Positions 12,207 to 27,200 of a DNA stretch of 64,000 nucleotides are shown in pieces; the first letter of the stretch is position 1; each line of letters begins with the position of its first letter. The notes beneath the pieces were generated by a model. It saw only the letters and a list, made by a program, of their open reading frames with translations. It was not told the DNA's origin and did no database searches. Origin of the DNA: Archilochus colubris (taxonomy: Eukaryota; Chordata; Aves; Apodiformes; Trochilidae); contig CM041115.1 of assembly GCA_023079485.1 (NCBI GenBank), positions 23,738,863-23,802,862 of the forward strand, in the 5' to 3' direction. The translations under genes and the position numbers were made by a program.

Positions 12207-15200
12207 CTGGTGTTGAGTAATTGAAAACAAACATCAGTAAGCAGCACTTTAAAAGGATAAGAGGCAAAGCTAAACAAAAACCTATCATAGCAGAGGAAAG
12301 TTTTACACTTAGGAAGGATAATAATAAATTTTCACTGGAGAGCTGCTCTCTTGTTTCTTCTAGCTTTCACCTAAATGCTAACAAAATCCTATTACAAATA
12401 TGAATAGCTAGCTTCTAGTACAGTCCATCACCTGCAAGCAGCAGATATTATCTGTTTGCATATTCCTGTTATGCAAGTGAAAATACCTGCCTTATTAAAT
12501 GCATTAAAAATTAACTGTACTTAATTACAATACTTAACACATGCATTCATTTGAAGACCCAGCCATAGAAACAGTCAACAAAATATAAAGGTGGAACTGC
12601 TAAAGATTTTCAGAAAAAGCATACCCACCTATGGTCCTCATTTGTAGCTATTAAGCTAGAAACATTCCTTAATATTCCTCCTCCACTTTCTATGATGGCT
12701 AAAGTGTTTGTTTGGCTCCGGTATGTCAGTGTGCCAACTAGAAATGCAAGAGCACCATCAACTGCACATATATCAGCTTTGTTCTCAGTACAGTGTGCTG
12801 ACAAATTCCATAAGGCACTCAGAACACTTTTTAGAGTGGATTCCTAGAAAAACAGCAACATTACAGTTAGAGGTGTTTTCAACTATTGATCACAAGCTCT
12901 GAAAAATATGTGAATTAGTTTCAAGGAGTTATGTATGTTCCAATTTCTGCTTCCTGGGCTGGGAAGCAACTGCAGGCAGCAGTGCACACATAAATACTTT
13001 TGTTCACTTCTTTCCTTTCTTCAGCTATGGATTTAGTATTGCTTGCTCCAGAGTTTTCAGAAATATGTGCAACAATATTTGTTAGCTGCCATATGATAAA
13101 AATGGCTTCAAGTCTAGCTGCCACGAGATTCTGAGAGGGAATATAACCTTGTTTAGATACCAAAAATATGTAAATATATCTAGAAAATGATAGAAATAGC
13201 AGTTCGCTATCTCAAAAGAGGTTTAATTAAATTGCAAAATTATTTGAGAACAGGTATTTCAACAGCACATCTCATAAAACTGAAGAGCAAAAGGTGTTTA
13301 CCCTCATAAATAAAATTACAGAAATACAAGCAGTTTAGAGATATCGCTGCTACATGGTGGTCTGCTCCTATGCTATCTCAAAGCAATTTTTTTCTTCAAA
13401 TCAAGTTACTCAAACCACCCCAAATATCTGACCAATTGCTTTTATCAAGCAGGACAACAGTATTTATGTTTTGTGTAAACTAAATGCATTCTCTCCAAAA
13501 TTTATCTCAATCAGTTATACAGGATACCTTCTTAACTTCTAAAGCACATTCCATCAATGCCTTTACACTTCCAACTTCTCTTAGCGTCTTTTTACTGTTT
13601 ACGTCTGCCCGCCAGGACAAGTTCCTTAACACACTTGCAATGACCTGAAAAGCATGAAAGAAAAATAATGAATGTCAATACAGCTATTTCGTTAGCAGGT
13701 TTAACAGACTTTCCTCCTGGAATTCTCGAATGCTATGGGTTACTTAACAGTGGCCATGTTTGCTACTGAAATATAATTGGCCAAAATCTGCTTTTTTCTT
13801 GTGTTGTCTGCTAGAGTGCTTTAACTTTTCAGTATGAAATGTGATCAAAGGTACTAGCTTTTCTATGTGGATACTTAAAAAAAAAGAAAAAAAAATTATT
13901 TTAAAAATATACTCTGTCTTTTACAATCAGAATAGTTACCTATAGAAGCTGAGGAGCTATTCAGCCTATACCCTTGCTGGCAGCTAGAATGAAACAGACT
14001 GTCACTGTAGTGGGGACAATCATTATATCCATTTACAGGCTGCAGTAAGCATGTATATCCCTCATGAAATATATACAATGAAATATATACAATAGCAAAT
14101 CTGACATGGAGGAAGTGACAGAAGCTTGTTAGATTATGTGATGAAAGCTCCCCTGGTCACACCCACAAGAGAGCTCACCCTGTGTGGGCTCTTCTCAGGG
14201 CTCTCTGAAGAGCACCCCAGCCCAGGTGTGATGCCCCTTCAGGGGAGTCAAAGGGAGATTCTCTCTGTACCTTCTGCACTGAGGCAAGTCAACCCAGAAG
14301 TCCTGGCCCAAGGATGTGGAACATTTTATGGGATCCAAGGGAAAAGCCTTCTGGGAGTGCAGAATACTAATGAAGGCAAAAGCATGAGATATGGTGGGAT
14401 ACAGGGCTATGGTGACAGAAAGGCATCTGAGCAGGCAGGTGCATCTGAGCAACTGGCTGGATGATACACCTGTATGGCCATGCCCACTGCCTGATGAGCA
14501 CAGTCTGTCCCAAATTACTATTAATCCCACTCCTAACTTTTCTTGAGTGAGGAACTTCTTGCTCTGTGTGTGTGCATGTTATGAAGGTCTACATGCCAGT
14601 GGCTGGAGTCACATCAGTCAGAGGGCCCATGTGCCTGTGAGTTCAAGAACACTAAGTATACTTAATATCTGCATTAGACCAAATCAGAGTGTTTACCCAA
14701 GAATCTCTGTTGTAATTCCAATTACTCTCTCAGCTGTAAAAATCTAGGTCCTCCTCTACTGGAGAATTTACTTCTGTGAACAATGTTTTAAGAGATAAAG
14801 TCATACTTTCTTTTATCTGATAGTTTACTCAAACAGCAAAAAAAATTGGATTTTCCTTTCCAAAAGTTGTTCCAGTTTGGTTATAATATATTAATTAAAA
14901 TATTATCAATATATAATAACTTCAAACACATTCCATACCTATGAAGAGCAGTTTTGCTCTCAAGATCATCCTGTGCACTTCCTAGAGACTTTAATTTCAA
15001 CCTGTGTTGAAACCAGCATGAGCCATAGGAAGAGACACTCATTGACAAACTGAACACTCTCTTCATACTCAGAAAGCTTCTTTGAGAGGTGCTGGTATTG
15101 ACAATAGTTATGTATGACTTGTGAAGTTAAATACAGATTCTCTTTTGAAAATACAGCTTCCTCTTACGTGATTTCCCCAGCTACTTGCTGCATCTGTAGG

Positions 15201-18200
15201 AGGAGCCACAATACTATACTATTCCACCAGGTAATCTGTCAATTAGCACCATCAATATTAAACCAGAGAATCTAAAATCACTCCAACTTACCATTAAAAC
15301 TGGACTTTCATGACCAAATCAGATCGTAAGAGTGAGTGTCAATATATGTAATAAAAAATTTATATATAAAAAAAGAAAATCAGGCTGGGATGAGTGAAGC
15401 ATATTTCAGAGACAGTCTAATTAGAAACAGAAAAGGCTGTCTGTGGACAATATGCTACAAACTTCACAAGATGACAGAATTCAAGCATAAAAATAACTGG
15501 TGGCAAGGCCAAATTAGTAGAAGGCAAATGTCAAGTAGGAAAGGTAAATGTTAGGAAAGGAGAGCAGAAATACAGTATTTTAATAAAATGCAATGCAATT
15601 CATGGGATTTGAGCTAAAGAAGTATTTAACCTCAAAAGGATGTTACCTGCTGTAGGTCTTCACTTTCAGATTTCAGTTGGGCTACAAGAGCTCTCATGCA
15701 GCCCTTCATAGAACATAATGTAGCCTGTTAGGAATTCGAAGAAAAATGAAAGTGAATAGTGTTAAACACAGGCTAGGTGGCTTGCTTCTGCATAATGTTT
15801 TTTTAGATATTTATTATGTGAAGTTCAATAAAAGCTTAGTAAATATGTTGGCAACAACAAATATTTGGTTTACAACTACTACTACTACGTTAAGTGTCAC
15901 TATCAGTTTTTAACCCTGGACAATACATTAAATGCTAAAATTGTGCTCCAACTTTTTTTAACAGGTCTAGGACTTGATCTACACTTCTGCTACCTCAGAA
16001 GCTTTCTTTACTCTGTACCAGATAAAATCACTTGCAAGCTAGCAGTGTGTTGTTACATACTGTCTACTGAGTGTCATGATTTTAACTTGATTTCAAATAA
16101 ACATGCATTGAAAAACAGTATTAATAATTAAGCCTGACACAAATATAACATTTGAAGACCAAAAATCTGACGTTTAGAGAACACTTGCTGAATATTGCCA
16201 ACATCAGCTGAAAAACTGTAAGGCTTGTGTTGAAAATTGACAAAGCACAATTACAAACTATCCAAAAATAAAGCATATGTTAGAACTGTACTACTCTTCA
16301 GCTGGACAGCACATATATTTACATCTCTGAGTAGTTTAGTTAATGCTAAAGAACCAGTAACTGGAGCCCTGTATCAGCCACTGACAAAGAGGCAACATTT
16401 TGTGAAGCAATTCATTTGCAGTGAGGATTTATGCTTCTACTCTTGTTTAAAATTTGGAACAAAAAAATAGTTATATGAAGCCTGACACTCCTGAGATGCC
16501 TTCCTCTATCATAGAAAGATGTCTTCTTTCAGTGTGGAGCAATTTTAAGATCCATGGCTTGACAAACTATGCAGAGACAAACAATTGAACCATAGTTAAA
16601 CAACTGACAACTTCCAAAATTTAGGTCCATTAGCAGTTTCAATACAACATCCTCAGAAAGTTCAGTCACTATCCACAGTCATTGCTCCATAATCATTTTA
16701 GGCTTTACCAACCTGATGCTCATTAAAAAAATATGCCAATATATAAAATTCTTACTTTCAGAGACAAATTAAATGATATAATTTATTAGTAAGAGAGCTG
16801 ACAGTAAGTTGAATGATACCACATGCAGTCTGTGGTGTTCTCTGTCAGAAGTATGAAATGACAGAGGTATTCTGAACTGTCTTGAGGATTAAGTCCATAT
16901 CCTGTCCTGGAAATTTTGATCACCTGTCTTGAGAGCTACAATTCAAACATAGGTATAAACTGGAATTACTATATGTTTAATATTCTACACCCACCTTGTT
17001 TGCCACATCTCCAAAAGTCAAGTTTGTCAGAGCCATTCCCGCATACCTCCTTAAGGTAACACTATAATGATCATTTGTAAGTCCATACATTTCACAGTCC
17101 ACTTGCAGAAGTTCGGCAATGGCCTGCAAACCTCCTTTTAAAAACAAAGAAACAAACAAAACCCAAGAAAGTAAGTATCTTTAATGTTATAAGAAATATA
17201 TACAAAGGAGCAACTTGAATTTATATGTACAGAACAAATCCCAGACATCTGGGAAACAAGAGGCTCAGAAAGGTAAATATATTTTAAAATACTGACTCTT
17301 GGTCTTGAATGCTTGCTTAATAGTAGCTGAAAGCTCTGACAGCATAACATTGAGATTTCAGGAGAAAATGGGAACTGGAGGAATTATAAGAAAGAAGCAC
17401 ACATCTTTTAATTCCACACAGCCAAAATCCTGTCTCACTGAAGAACCTCAACCAGTTACATAAAAAGCTATCCAGTAAATCTGAAAATTACTGAATTATT
17501 ATCACTGAATGCTACTTTATGAGAAAAATACATAGAATATTTTCATTGATAATGAGAACTGGCAAAGTAAGGAAACTTGTATGCATGTAATTTACTGCGC
17601 ATGGAATAAAAAAATTCAAGCTATTAATCTGGAACCAACTCAGGATAAAAAAATACCAACAGAAAAACAACAACAAAAAAATACCACCCCGGAAAGCAGT
17701 TTCTGTTGCAAGTCCAATACTTCTAAAACTGCACGTATTTCCATTATAATACTACTCTTCCAAAAATACACAATTCATGCCAGAAAAAAAGAGTAACTGA
17801 TATAATAATTTATCCACACGGAAATGGTCAAAGTAATTTAAACTGCATACATCACTGAAAGAACAACTGACACAAATGAATTGATGGTCTGTATAACCTG
17901 GTAGTACAAAAAGCCACATTAGCAGTGAAGTGCAAAAGAAGTCCCAACCTTTGCAGCAAGCGTCTCAAAGGAAAAAATACACTTTATTAGTCTTACCAAG
18001 CTCATTCATTGCGTGCCTGTGTTCTTCATCAAATGAAAGCTTCATCAAAACACACACTGCAGGACAGATCTGATGATCCACTGCAGCAGGCACTGATCCA
18101 GAAAAAGGAAACAGTCAGTATTTCCTAGGTGACTCTGTCTAGACCATAAATTTTCCAAAGCAAACCTAATCATAAAATACGCAAATTGTTGTTTTGTTTA

Positions 18201-21200
18201 GGGTTTGTACCGCCTCAGTAATCTGGGAATAGACAAGTACTTAGGAGTGCTAGTAACAAATCCATGTTCTAGAAATGTATTTGATCCTGAGAAAGAAATT
18301 AGAGAGAATCCTGAATGTACACATTAAGAAATATGAAGTCTGAAAAAAATAATTATCTCATTACTAAAAAAAAACTAACAATCTTAGTGAAACAAACCAA
18401 TAAGGTTAAATACACTGGTGGCATGAAATAATATGCCACCTACCGTGAAGCTGTTTTTATGGGTGTTATGTCCTTATAAGCTTTATAGTCCTCTGTATGT
18501 CCTAATAAACTTGTAAGCTTTAGAGTTCCTATTTCTGTGAGGTAGATTCTAGCTAAGGCACAAATGGTATTGGTACATCTTGTTCAGAGCTCCAGTACTG
18601 CTATATGGCTCTTGAGTTAAACACCAGAAGCCCACTGATTTTAGTAGTACATCTGTCATAGACACCTACAGCCTATATTTACAAAATGCCTTCAATATAG
18701 ATAAGCAGCTAAGCAATTTAGAGGGTTAAATTTTTTTCTGTTCCTTGACAAAACTGCTATTCACTTACGCTGTAACCCCTTTTGTATTTTAATATGAAAT
18801 ATTTCTTACATAAAACTTTAAAAAATAACAGTTCATATTAAACGGAGTAAGTAGATATTATTTATTTTGTCCTCTCTGTCCATCCCCTCAATGGAATGTG
18901 CTATCTCCTGACTATGTCTGCATGAAAAGCTATTTGCCATTGTTTGTGTAGATATATTTTTTTATCCACGAAAATTTAAAACAGAACAAGTACATAGTTA
19001 ACTTAGAGATTATAAGTATAAAACACTAGAATTATTATCTGGAAAGCACACCGAGGTCTACAATTTAAACAACAACAAATTTATAAATATGGCATCATAT
19101 CTGTAATAGGTACTATTTCCCAATGCTATCTCAGCTTAAAAAACCCAGCATAATCACACAAACACACACACACACATATGCAAAGAAAACTCAGACATTC
19201 AACAAGTCCATAAACTCAACTTTCTGTAAATTCACCGTTTTCGAGATACCATTGAAACGTTTTTATACAACCTGCAGAACTTACTTGGGTTTTTGTCTTG
19301 GTCCATGCCTTGTTCATGTGCTTCCTGCCATTCCCAACACGTTTCACAGTAAGCACGGATCTGCTCCAAGAGGTGAAGCACACGGATTTCCCGCCTGCCT
19401 CGCTTATCATCAGGCTGGGAGTGAATGATGTTATGCAGTGCTGCACTGGCTCTGGCACGGGCCTCTTTACTACCACGAGAGTTTCCTAACAAGACAGAGT
19501 CCTTATCGTTGCCATGTAAAAGCTGGATGAGGAGAGGAAGACACCCAGACTGACGCATGGCTATGCAGCTGTCTTGGGAGCTAGACATTGCTAGCAATGT
19601 TCTTGACATGTCATCTTTATCATGAGTACCAAGCATTGATAACAATGAATACACCATTTCCACCTGCAGGTCAAATGATTTTAAAAATACAGTTACATTT
19701 AAAAAATACACATTAAACTAAATTAGAATGAAATTAGAATGGCACAAACGATCAAAGAAAGCTAATGGCACAAAATATGTGCTGCTTAGAAACAATTAAG
19801 TACTATTTATACTTCAGCCTTCAAAATCTTAATAGACTTTACTTAGTTGTTAAATGGCTGGAGGAAGTGGGTGACAGCTGCACATAACTGTATCCATCCA
19901 CCAAAAAGACCAAAATCAAACCCTTCTAAATTTCTATTATACACAAAGATGAAATGAATATAATGAAAGTGTTTCACTTTGAGAAATCTGAAATATATTT
20001 TAAAGTCTGACTTTTACTGTTCTGTATGAATCACACTTTCATATTAAGAGATGTTCTTCAGTGAAAAACTGTTTGTTATGTTGTATTAAATACAACTACT
20101 CTAGGCAAAGAGTAGGAATGATTATAGTATGTATTTTTAGTTTGCATTATCCTAAGAGAAGCTGACATTCCCATATTTTAAAGTTTTTCTTTAAAACTAT
20201 TTCAGCTATTCTTGTTAATATTGACTTGCACATGGACCAGATTATTTACAGCAAATGCAAAACTGAAGAGTTAAATTAACACTTTTTCAAGTTTGCAGGC
20301 AAAAAACCAGTAAAGCAAAAAAAAAAAAAATGCTCCTTTAGTACATATAAAATAATAGGCATTTGTCAAATTAAGTCACGAAAACTCAGCACTACATACT
20401 TGGAGTAAACTTGGAGTAAACAAATTTTTCACTAAAAAGAGCAATTTGTGGGATTCCCTTGGCTGCCATGTAATATAATCATGGACACAGTATTTGGTTT
20501 ATCTTTCCCATTCTGTTTTCTTCAAGTATAGCTCTAGATCAAGAAATAAATTTAGTTCTTCTAGAGCTTTCAGTCGAATGACAGGATGATTTAAGATACT
20601 ATCTAGAAGCTCCAAACTCCTAAACCCAAGATAAACAGGAACATTCAAAATCAAACCACAATAAAAGAAACTGTCAATGGCAATTGTGAAGTAGCAGCAT
20701 ATGTATTGTTTTAGAATGTAACAATTAGGGAAGAAATGAGACTTGTAAGACAAAGTTTTCTGCTAATAATTAGGTATTTTCACTGTTCAACAAACCAATG
20801 AATGATTTTAGTTAGTTTCTTCAAAAGCAATTCAAACATGTCTGAAGATGAACACAAGTACCAAATTATGAAAGAAAATGAATAGCAGTGGGTAGACTGA
20901 GCAGCAAGTTCATGAATATGTACTTTTCAAAATACTACAGGATTACTAAAGCAATAAAAATCTTAGAATCTCTTTAAAAGTATGGTAACATGCAAAATCC
21001 ACTGAAATAGTCGTGGAGCCAATTTTATGACAGCCTAGCATCCCAGTTTGGAGATCCTGTCTTCTTGGTCTGGGAAAAATCAAACACAGTATTAAAACAA
21101 ACTACTTGGATTCTTAAAGTAGAGTGAATTTAATCTGATTTATGCATGCCTCTTGATGAGGATTTCAAATGGCAGGTTTAATCCTGTGTTACTTGGATTT

Positions 21201-24200
21201 GAAAGCCAAAGTTCTTGTCAGAGAATAAAGCTGAAGAAGCCTCCAAGGTGTGGTAAATATAGCATAAGAAAAACTACAAAAAATACTTGTCTCTCTGTCT
21301 GCACACACTGCCCACAGACACATCTGTCTGCATCTGTAAATGCACTCCCCTCTTTAAAATCTCCACTGCTTTCCATTCTTCTTAGGTATTAATACTAAGC
21401 TTTTCCTACTCCATATCACATTCAGTCCAACCTTTTTCCCTATCCCTGCTACTGTTTACAGATTTTAGGAATCTGACAATGTGCAGTGAAAACTAGCATG
21501 CTCATGTTACCTCCACTTGGCATACAGTGCAGGACCAAAATTACAACTATATAACACTGTTTTGACACCCGAAGTAATGAATACTGTATCAAGCTAATAG
21601 GCCTTGCTTCCCAGAAGACAAGCAGCACAAGACCAATAGTTTCTATACTGCTGATGATTTCAGAGGTAGTATAAACCCCTGTTGTTCAAGAGCTTACTTT
21701 TCTGTTACAGATTTGCCCTTTTCATCCCCTCCCTTTTTATCTCACAGATACACTTCAAGCACAGTCTTTAGTGAACAGACATTTATCACTGTGAAGGGTT
21801 TACATGATTCCCCCCCCCTCCCTATTTGATTTCTTTGCAATTGCACCTCTTTTGTGGATTTGGACTCTGGAAAAGTACTCCAAGAACTGCTCATGAAAGG
21901 TTTAATTTTCACTATGGATTATAAATCAGCATCACAAGCTTTTAAAATATTCTAGTAACTTCTAACTATTTTTTTCCTTGCTGTAACAACTCTTTAACTG
22001 ATTATCATCAAGTAACACAAAATTATTATTGTACATGTATCTTACAAGTTGAAAAAATATTCTAAAACTTCAACTCTATAAAATTACGTGCGGACAGACT
22101 GTTCAGGTAATATTAGTAATACTGGTAGAAACAATGAGGTTATTGTATTAGTAAAAATGTAGCATTAGCGACCTGTGGTTTGTAATCTTCGGTTACCTTG
22201 GTACCCAGATGACTTGTCAGTCTGCGAGGAACAGAGTAATTATTACTAGAGCTCATAACACCAGCTGTCTCATGGTCCATTCGAGCAGCAGAACCCTAAA
22301 AATGTAAACAACAATTCAGTGTAAAAAAGCAAGTCTGACTGAAAAAACCCTATTGCCTAATTCAGCAGTTGGATTATGAAATCATACTGACAGCAATGAA
22401 CTGTCAACTTATATTTGTTGAGTTAGGTCCTCTTGTGGCTTAATACAAAATGGGTTTTACTAACTGCTTTTCCTGGAAGTAAGTCCCAACAGAGTTGAAT
22501 TTTCAAAGGAATTATTTTATAATTTCACCTACTTTCACCAAGGAGGAGGAGAAGTGGACTTTGCAATCAACTGAATTATAATTTTTACGGAGAGGGAAAA
22601 AATGTCTCAACTTTTATGTCAGACTATGTAGTGCACAAGAACAAATCTGTACTTATTCAGAGCACAACCAGGTATGCAAGAACTGACAAGTAAAAAAAGT
22701 ATTATTAATTTGGACAAGGGTTAACCCTACATGAATTTCTCCATACCAGAAGCAAACTATGAGCAGATGGATCTATTTAATTTTTCAACTAAAATCCTGA
22801 CCATGAAATTATCTTATTTTACAATCCAACATTTTCAATCTCAATAATACTCTCAATAATCTCAATACTCAATAATGAGTATAACTTTTTTTAAAAAATA
22901 AAAATACACTGAAGAACATAGTATGAAAGCCACTTTAAAATAATTTTAGATTTTTTTTTCTAGGTGCACCATAAAGAAGAAAATTCTCCTCTGAGTATTT
23001 GCAGTTCATACAGTTCAATATCTTAAATTTGAGGCGGAACGTGACTACAGATAGAAGGTAGGAAAAACTTCATGTAGTGTCTATCTGGGCAGAAAAAAAA
23101 TATAGTTGTACTGGGACATTCAACACACATTACTCTATTCATCTCACTCCCCCATTTGAATACAGTGTATTTCATACATGTTCAAGCATTATGCTAAAAG
23201 AGTATAATGAGAATGATTTAAATTCACAGAATGTATTTGAATATATTTTTCCTAGGTAAACAAGCCCTAGTTGTTGACCATAGGAAGAACTGAAAATCTT
23301 AAAAGCTTAGAACAAAATTGTATTACTCACTTAAATAATCTGGAGTGCTATGAATACAGGAAAGAATTCCCAGATGTCTACACTAAGCAATCCCTTCATG
23401 CCATATTGATCTCAAATTACATTCAGAGGATTAAAGTTCAACTTATTGCACATGCCAGAATTCTCCACTATTAAGTTCAACATCATCATTTTACCCAAGA
23501 AGGTAAAAAACCCATTAAGTTTGGAGCACTATCTATTAAAATTCACCACAGTGTAGTCAAAAATAGTGCATTTTTCCTATCATTTCTCCGTAACTGTATC
23601 AACCTTGATTCAGATACCTATTTCCTTAAGAGCCTTTATGTGACCTGGTTACTTTGAGGATGCCAGGATACCACAATGAAGTGTATCTGTATTTCCTACT
23701 GGCTCCTAAATACTGATGTTGAAGAACAAGTGTAAGGTGTGTAGCCATTCATCTGAGAAATGGGAAATGGCAGACTCTTGTTATGTAGAAGCCTCTATTA
23801 AAATCTTCTTCTTCTGTCTACTTCATCTTGTGTTCTCCTTATTTTCTTTCACTGCTTTACTACACTTCCTACTTACTCTGTCAATTAGGTCATTTTTTCC
23901 TCTTTTGTGGTACATTTTTGTAAAAAAATGGATAATCTCACTGAATTCCTTTATGAACGAACAAAGGTATGAAAAAGTTTAAGTTCAGCAGCAGCATAGT
24001 GATCATAGTGAAAAAGAGAAGACAGCTGAAAGATGCTGCAGAAAAAGACTTAAGTGAATCGTGAAGAATCTTGCTTCCACTAGCACAGGTTATATGATTA
24101 CAAAATCAATTAGAACCAAATGACTTGGTTAAAACCTTTTTTGTTTCTTGTTTTTTTCACTACAGTGAATAGTGATTGCTTAAAGTAGATTGTGCTGGTT

Positions 24201-27200
24201 TATCAGAAGTAAAATGTTATGCCCAATCCATTAAACCCCCTCTGTCTGGACTTGCACAGAAAGTAAATAATCCCCAGATGTCTGTTTTACACAGATTCAG
24301 CTCCCTTGCTCTGTTCACTGCCAGGCGAGAGAAATATGCACGTTCAATATATTTTTATGAGGTAAATTTCATAATTGCACAAATCCTCCACATCAGACCT
24401 CAAATGAAGTATGAATGAATCTCCCACTTCCAAAAGTCTGCCAAGAGATGGCAATTCCTTCCTCTTTCCTTCCCTGCAAATTACATTTTCCAGAAAAGTT
24501 CCTGATTCATAACTGAAGATGGACAATACAGCCACAAATGCATCAATTATTTAAATACATTATGCTTTCAGCCCCAAAGCACCACTGAATTATTTTCTTC
24601 CCAAACAATAAAGCTGTCATAAGAATTAGTCAAGCCTCAAGCAATTGCTCAGATATGGCTGACAGAACTTAATTCCAAATGGTGACCAAATATGTTTCAA
24701 AAGCAAAATTATGGGCTGTGCTTAATGTTTAATCAAGTGAAATATTATAGGTAAACCATAACTCTTTCTGATAAATCTTGTATAAGACACTTCAAAAAGT
24801 ATTTAAATAACTCCAATACCCTGGAGTAGCAAGAATATTTTGTGTGTGAATTCAACTATTAAATCTGTAGTGTGAATTCTTAAGAACTCAAATTACTAGT
24901 GGAAATCTCTCAGCTACATTAGGAAATCAGGAAGGGAATGTTCATTGGCACATGGTAAATAAAGTATTTTTAACCAAAGAGAAACATCACAGATTTTCAT
25001 ATATATTTGTTTTAAAATATAAGAATTTAACATACTTCTCAAAACATTCCATTCACAGAAGGACCGGCAATAAAAGGTTATTTAAAAGTATTTTCATAAC
25101 TCTTCAGCCTACTTCCAGGAGATTACCTCATTGGTACTACTGTTTCAAAGGTTTATGTAAAACAGTATCAAAGAAAACATTAATGACAAAGCTGCCATTT
25201 GGTTCTACTAATTTTAAAAAATAGTTGATATTTCAATGATAACCTCTAAAGTGAAAATATGAACAGTTTCCCATACTAAATCACACATCTGGTATTACAG
25301 TTCATCTATACTTCCTGTAGTCACTGTGATTATCTCTCTCACAGCATTAGGGTCATTCATCATTTAAACAAAAGAAAAATGCTTCCCGCATTATCGAATA
25401 TTTATACTTCACCTTATCAAAACGTTTCCTTCAACAAATTTCTCATGTACACATGGACAGAAAAAAAAAAATCTTTCTTTTAGAAATTAATAGGCATAAA
25501 AACAGTGAAAGGTAAATCTATAGGCACTGTACATCGTAGGATTTTAGTTATAGTATCAACAAACAAAATAATCAATTTACCTGACCAGCACTGCTAGTTG
25601 CCACGTTGCTTTCTGCTGCTCCTTGACCTTCACTCTGCCTCTCTGCATCATGCGAACCTGCATCATGCTTACTCTGAGGTGTTCTCTGTCAATATAAGAG
25701 TTTATTAAGTCACACACAGAAATGAAATATGCTTCACCATTCAAAGCTTTCTAGACTGTAAATGCATCAATGCTGCATCCCCACCAAGCCATGGAACAGC
25801 ACTTTGTATTTCATAATGCTCAGCCTCAAAAATTAACAGCCGAGACTGAATGTCTTCGAAAAAACTGTAAGATGAAAGTGAAGCATGTCCTCTGAGGATT
25901 ATAGCCCTGCAAGACAAAGGATTTGCTGTGAGACACAGAAACATCATTTTCCACCAGCTGTGCTCACATCACTATCAGAAATGTAACAGAATTGGAGCAA
26001 ACGACTGTCTTCTTTGCACTGTCACGTGAGCTGTGCATTTACTGGAGACCACAGCACGCACAGCTCAATTAAGCTTTGTGTTCAGAGACAAATAATTTCT
26101 GCCATCAACAGAAGGATATCTCAGCTATAGCAATCCGTCTAAATCTCACGGACAAGCAATGCAGGAATAATGACTTTACAGCAAGCAAAATTTGTATAAC
26201 CTGATATAGATGCATCTGATATTTAATCAAAATAAATTCAACTGATCTTGCAAGATGGTACACACATTTCAGTTTCCCTCAATTTACTACATACAACTAC
26301 ATGAAAATTAATCTGGTATCCCTGTCACTGACAGGAATCACGAGATCAACATGAAAATCAGGCGTTTAAAAACAGTCTCCTCACAAAGTAAAACTTAATG
26401 AGTAAGATATATTAAATGCAATTTCTATGCAGTTCTGCCACGTTCTTCAGCAGTACATAATCTATTACATAATCTACAGGCATAATCTACCTCATCTTGC
26501 TTCATGGAAATTTAACTTCTAGCAGAAAAATTTCTATTTAATGTACATACACTGAAACTTCTTCAGTTATCTGAAGTACTTAAGGTGCCTAGAGGTGAAA
26601 AGCCAAACTGTTCACTAGTGGGGCTACGACCCATGAGGTCACCCGAGGAGAAATTATCCTACTCTTCTAAGAACATTTCTGGGCCTGGGGCAATTTTTTT
26701 AGGGTGACGGTGTATCTATTAAATAGTTTTGAAACATCAAGAGCACGGACACAGAGATAGTTCATTCCCTGACTAAAAAGTTCCTGCTTTTGTCAGCCCT
26801 CTCTGTCCACCTCCCGTTCACATACATTATGCTTGCTACATGTAATGAAAGAATGAGGTGGTTTCCCCTTCCTCCCAAGAACTCTGAAAAACATGCCACT
26901 TCAAAAAGCAGTCAACACCCTAATTAATTAAAAGGCAATTTCTAACAGCTACTATCTGGGCTTATCTAACTTTAAATGCAGTATGCTCCAAAACGTGCAC
27001 AGAGATTATTGTCCCACTGAGTCACTGGCTGGGCTGGAATGTAAAATCTTCAAGAATCTAGCAAAGCATTTTTTACCACTTCAGGTGCTTAAGTAATTTT
27101 CAGTGAGAAGCTGTTCTCTTCATGCAGACTGGCTCAGAGGAGTTAACAAAAAAATAGGCAGCAGATAGCAAGTATTTATTGAAAATGAATTAATTTTAAA

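Noticed and set aside
12207..12277. Upstream extension of the giant open frame to an ATG at 12277
   Set aside because: The 23 extra codons lie in the intron. A consensus CAG acceptor at 12209-12207 restores the exact armadillo sequence and codon phase.
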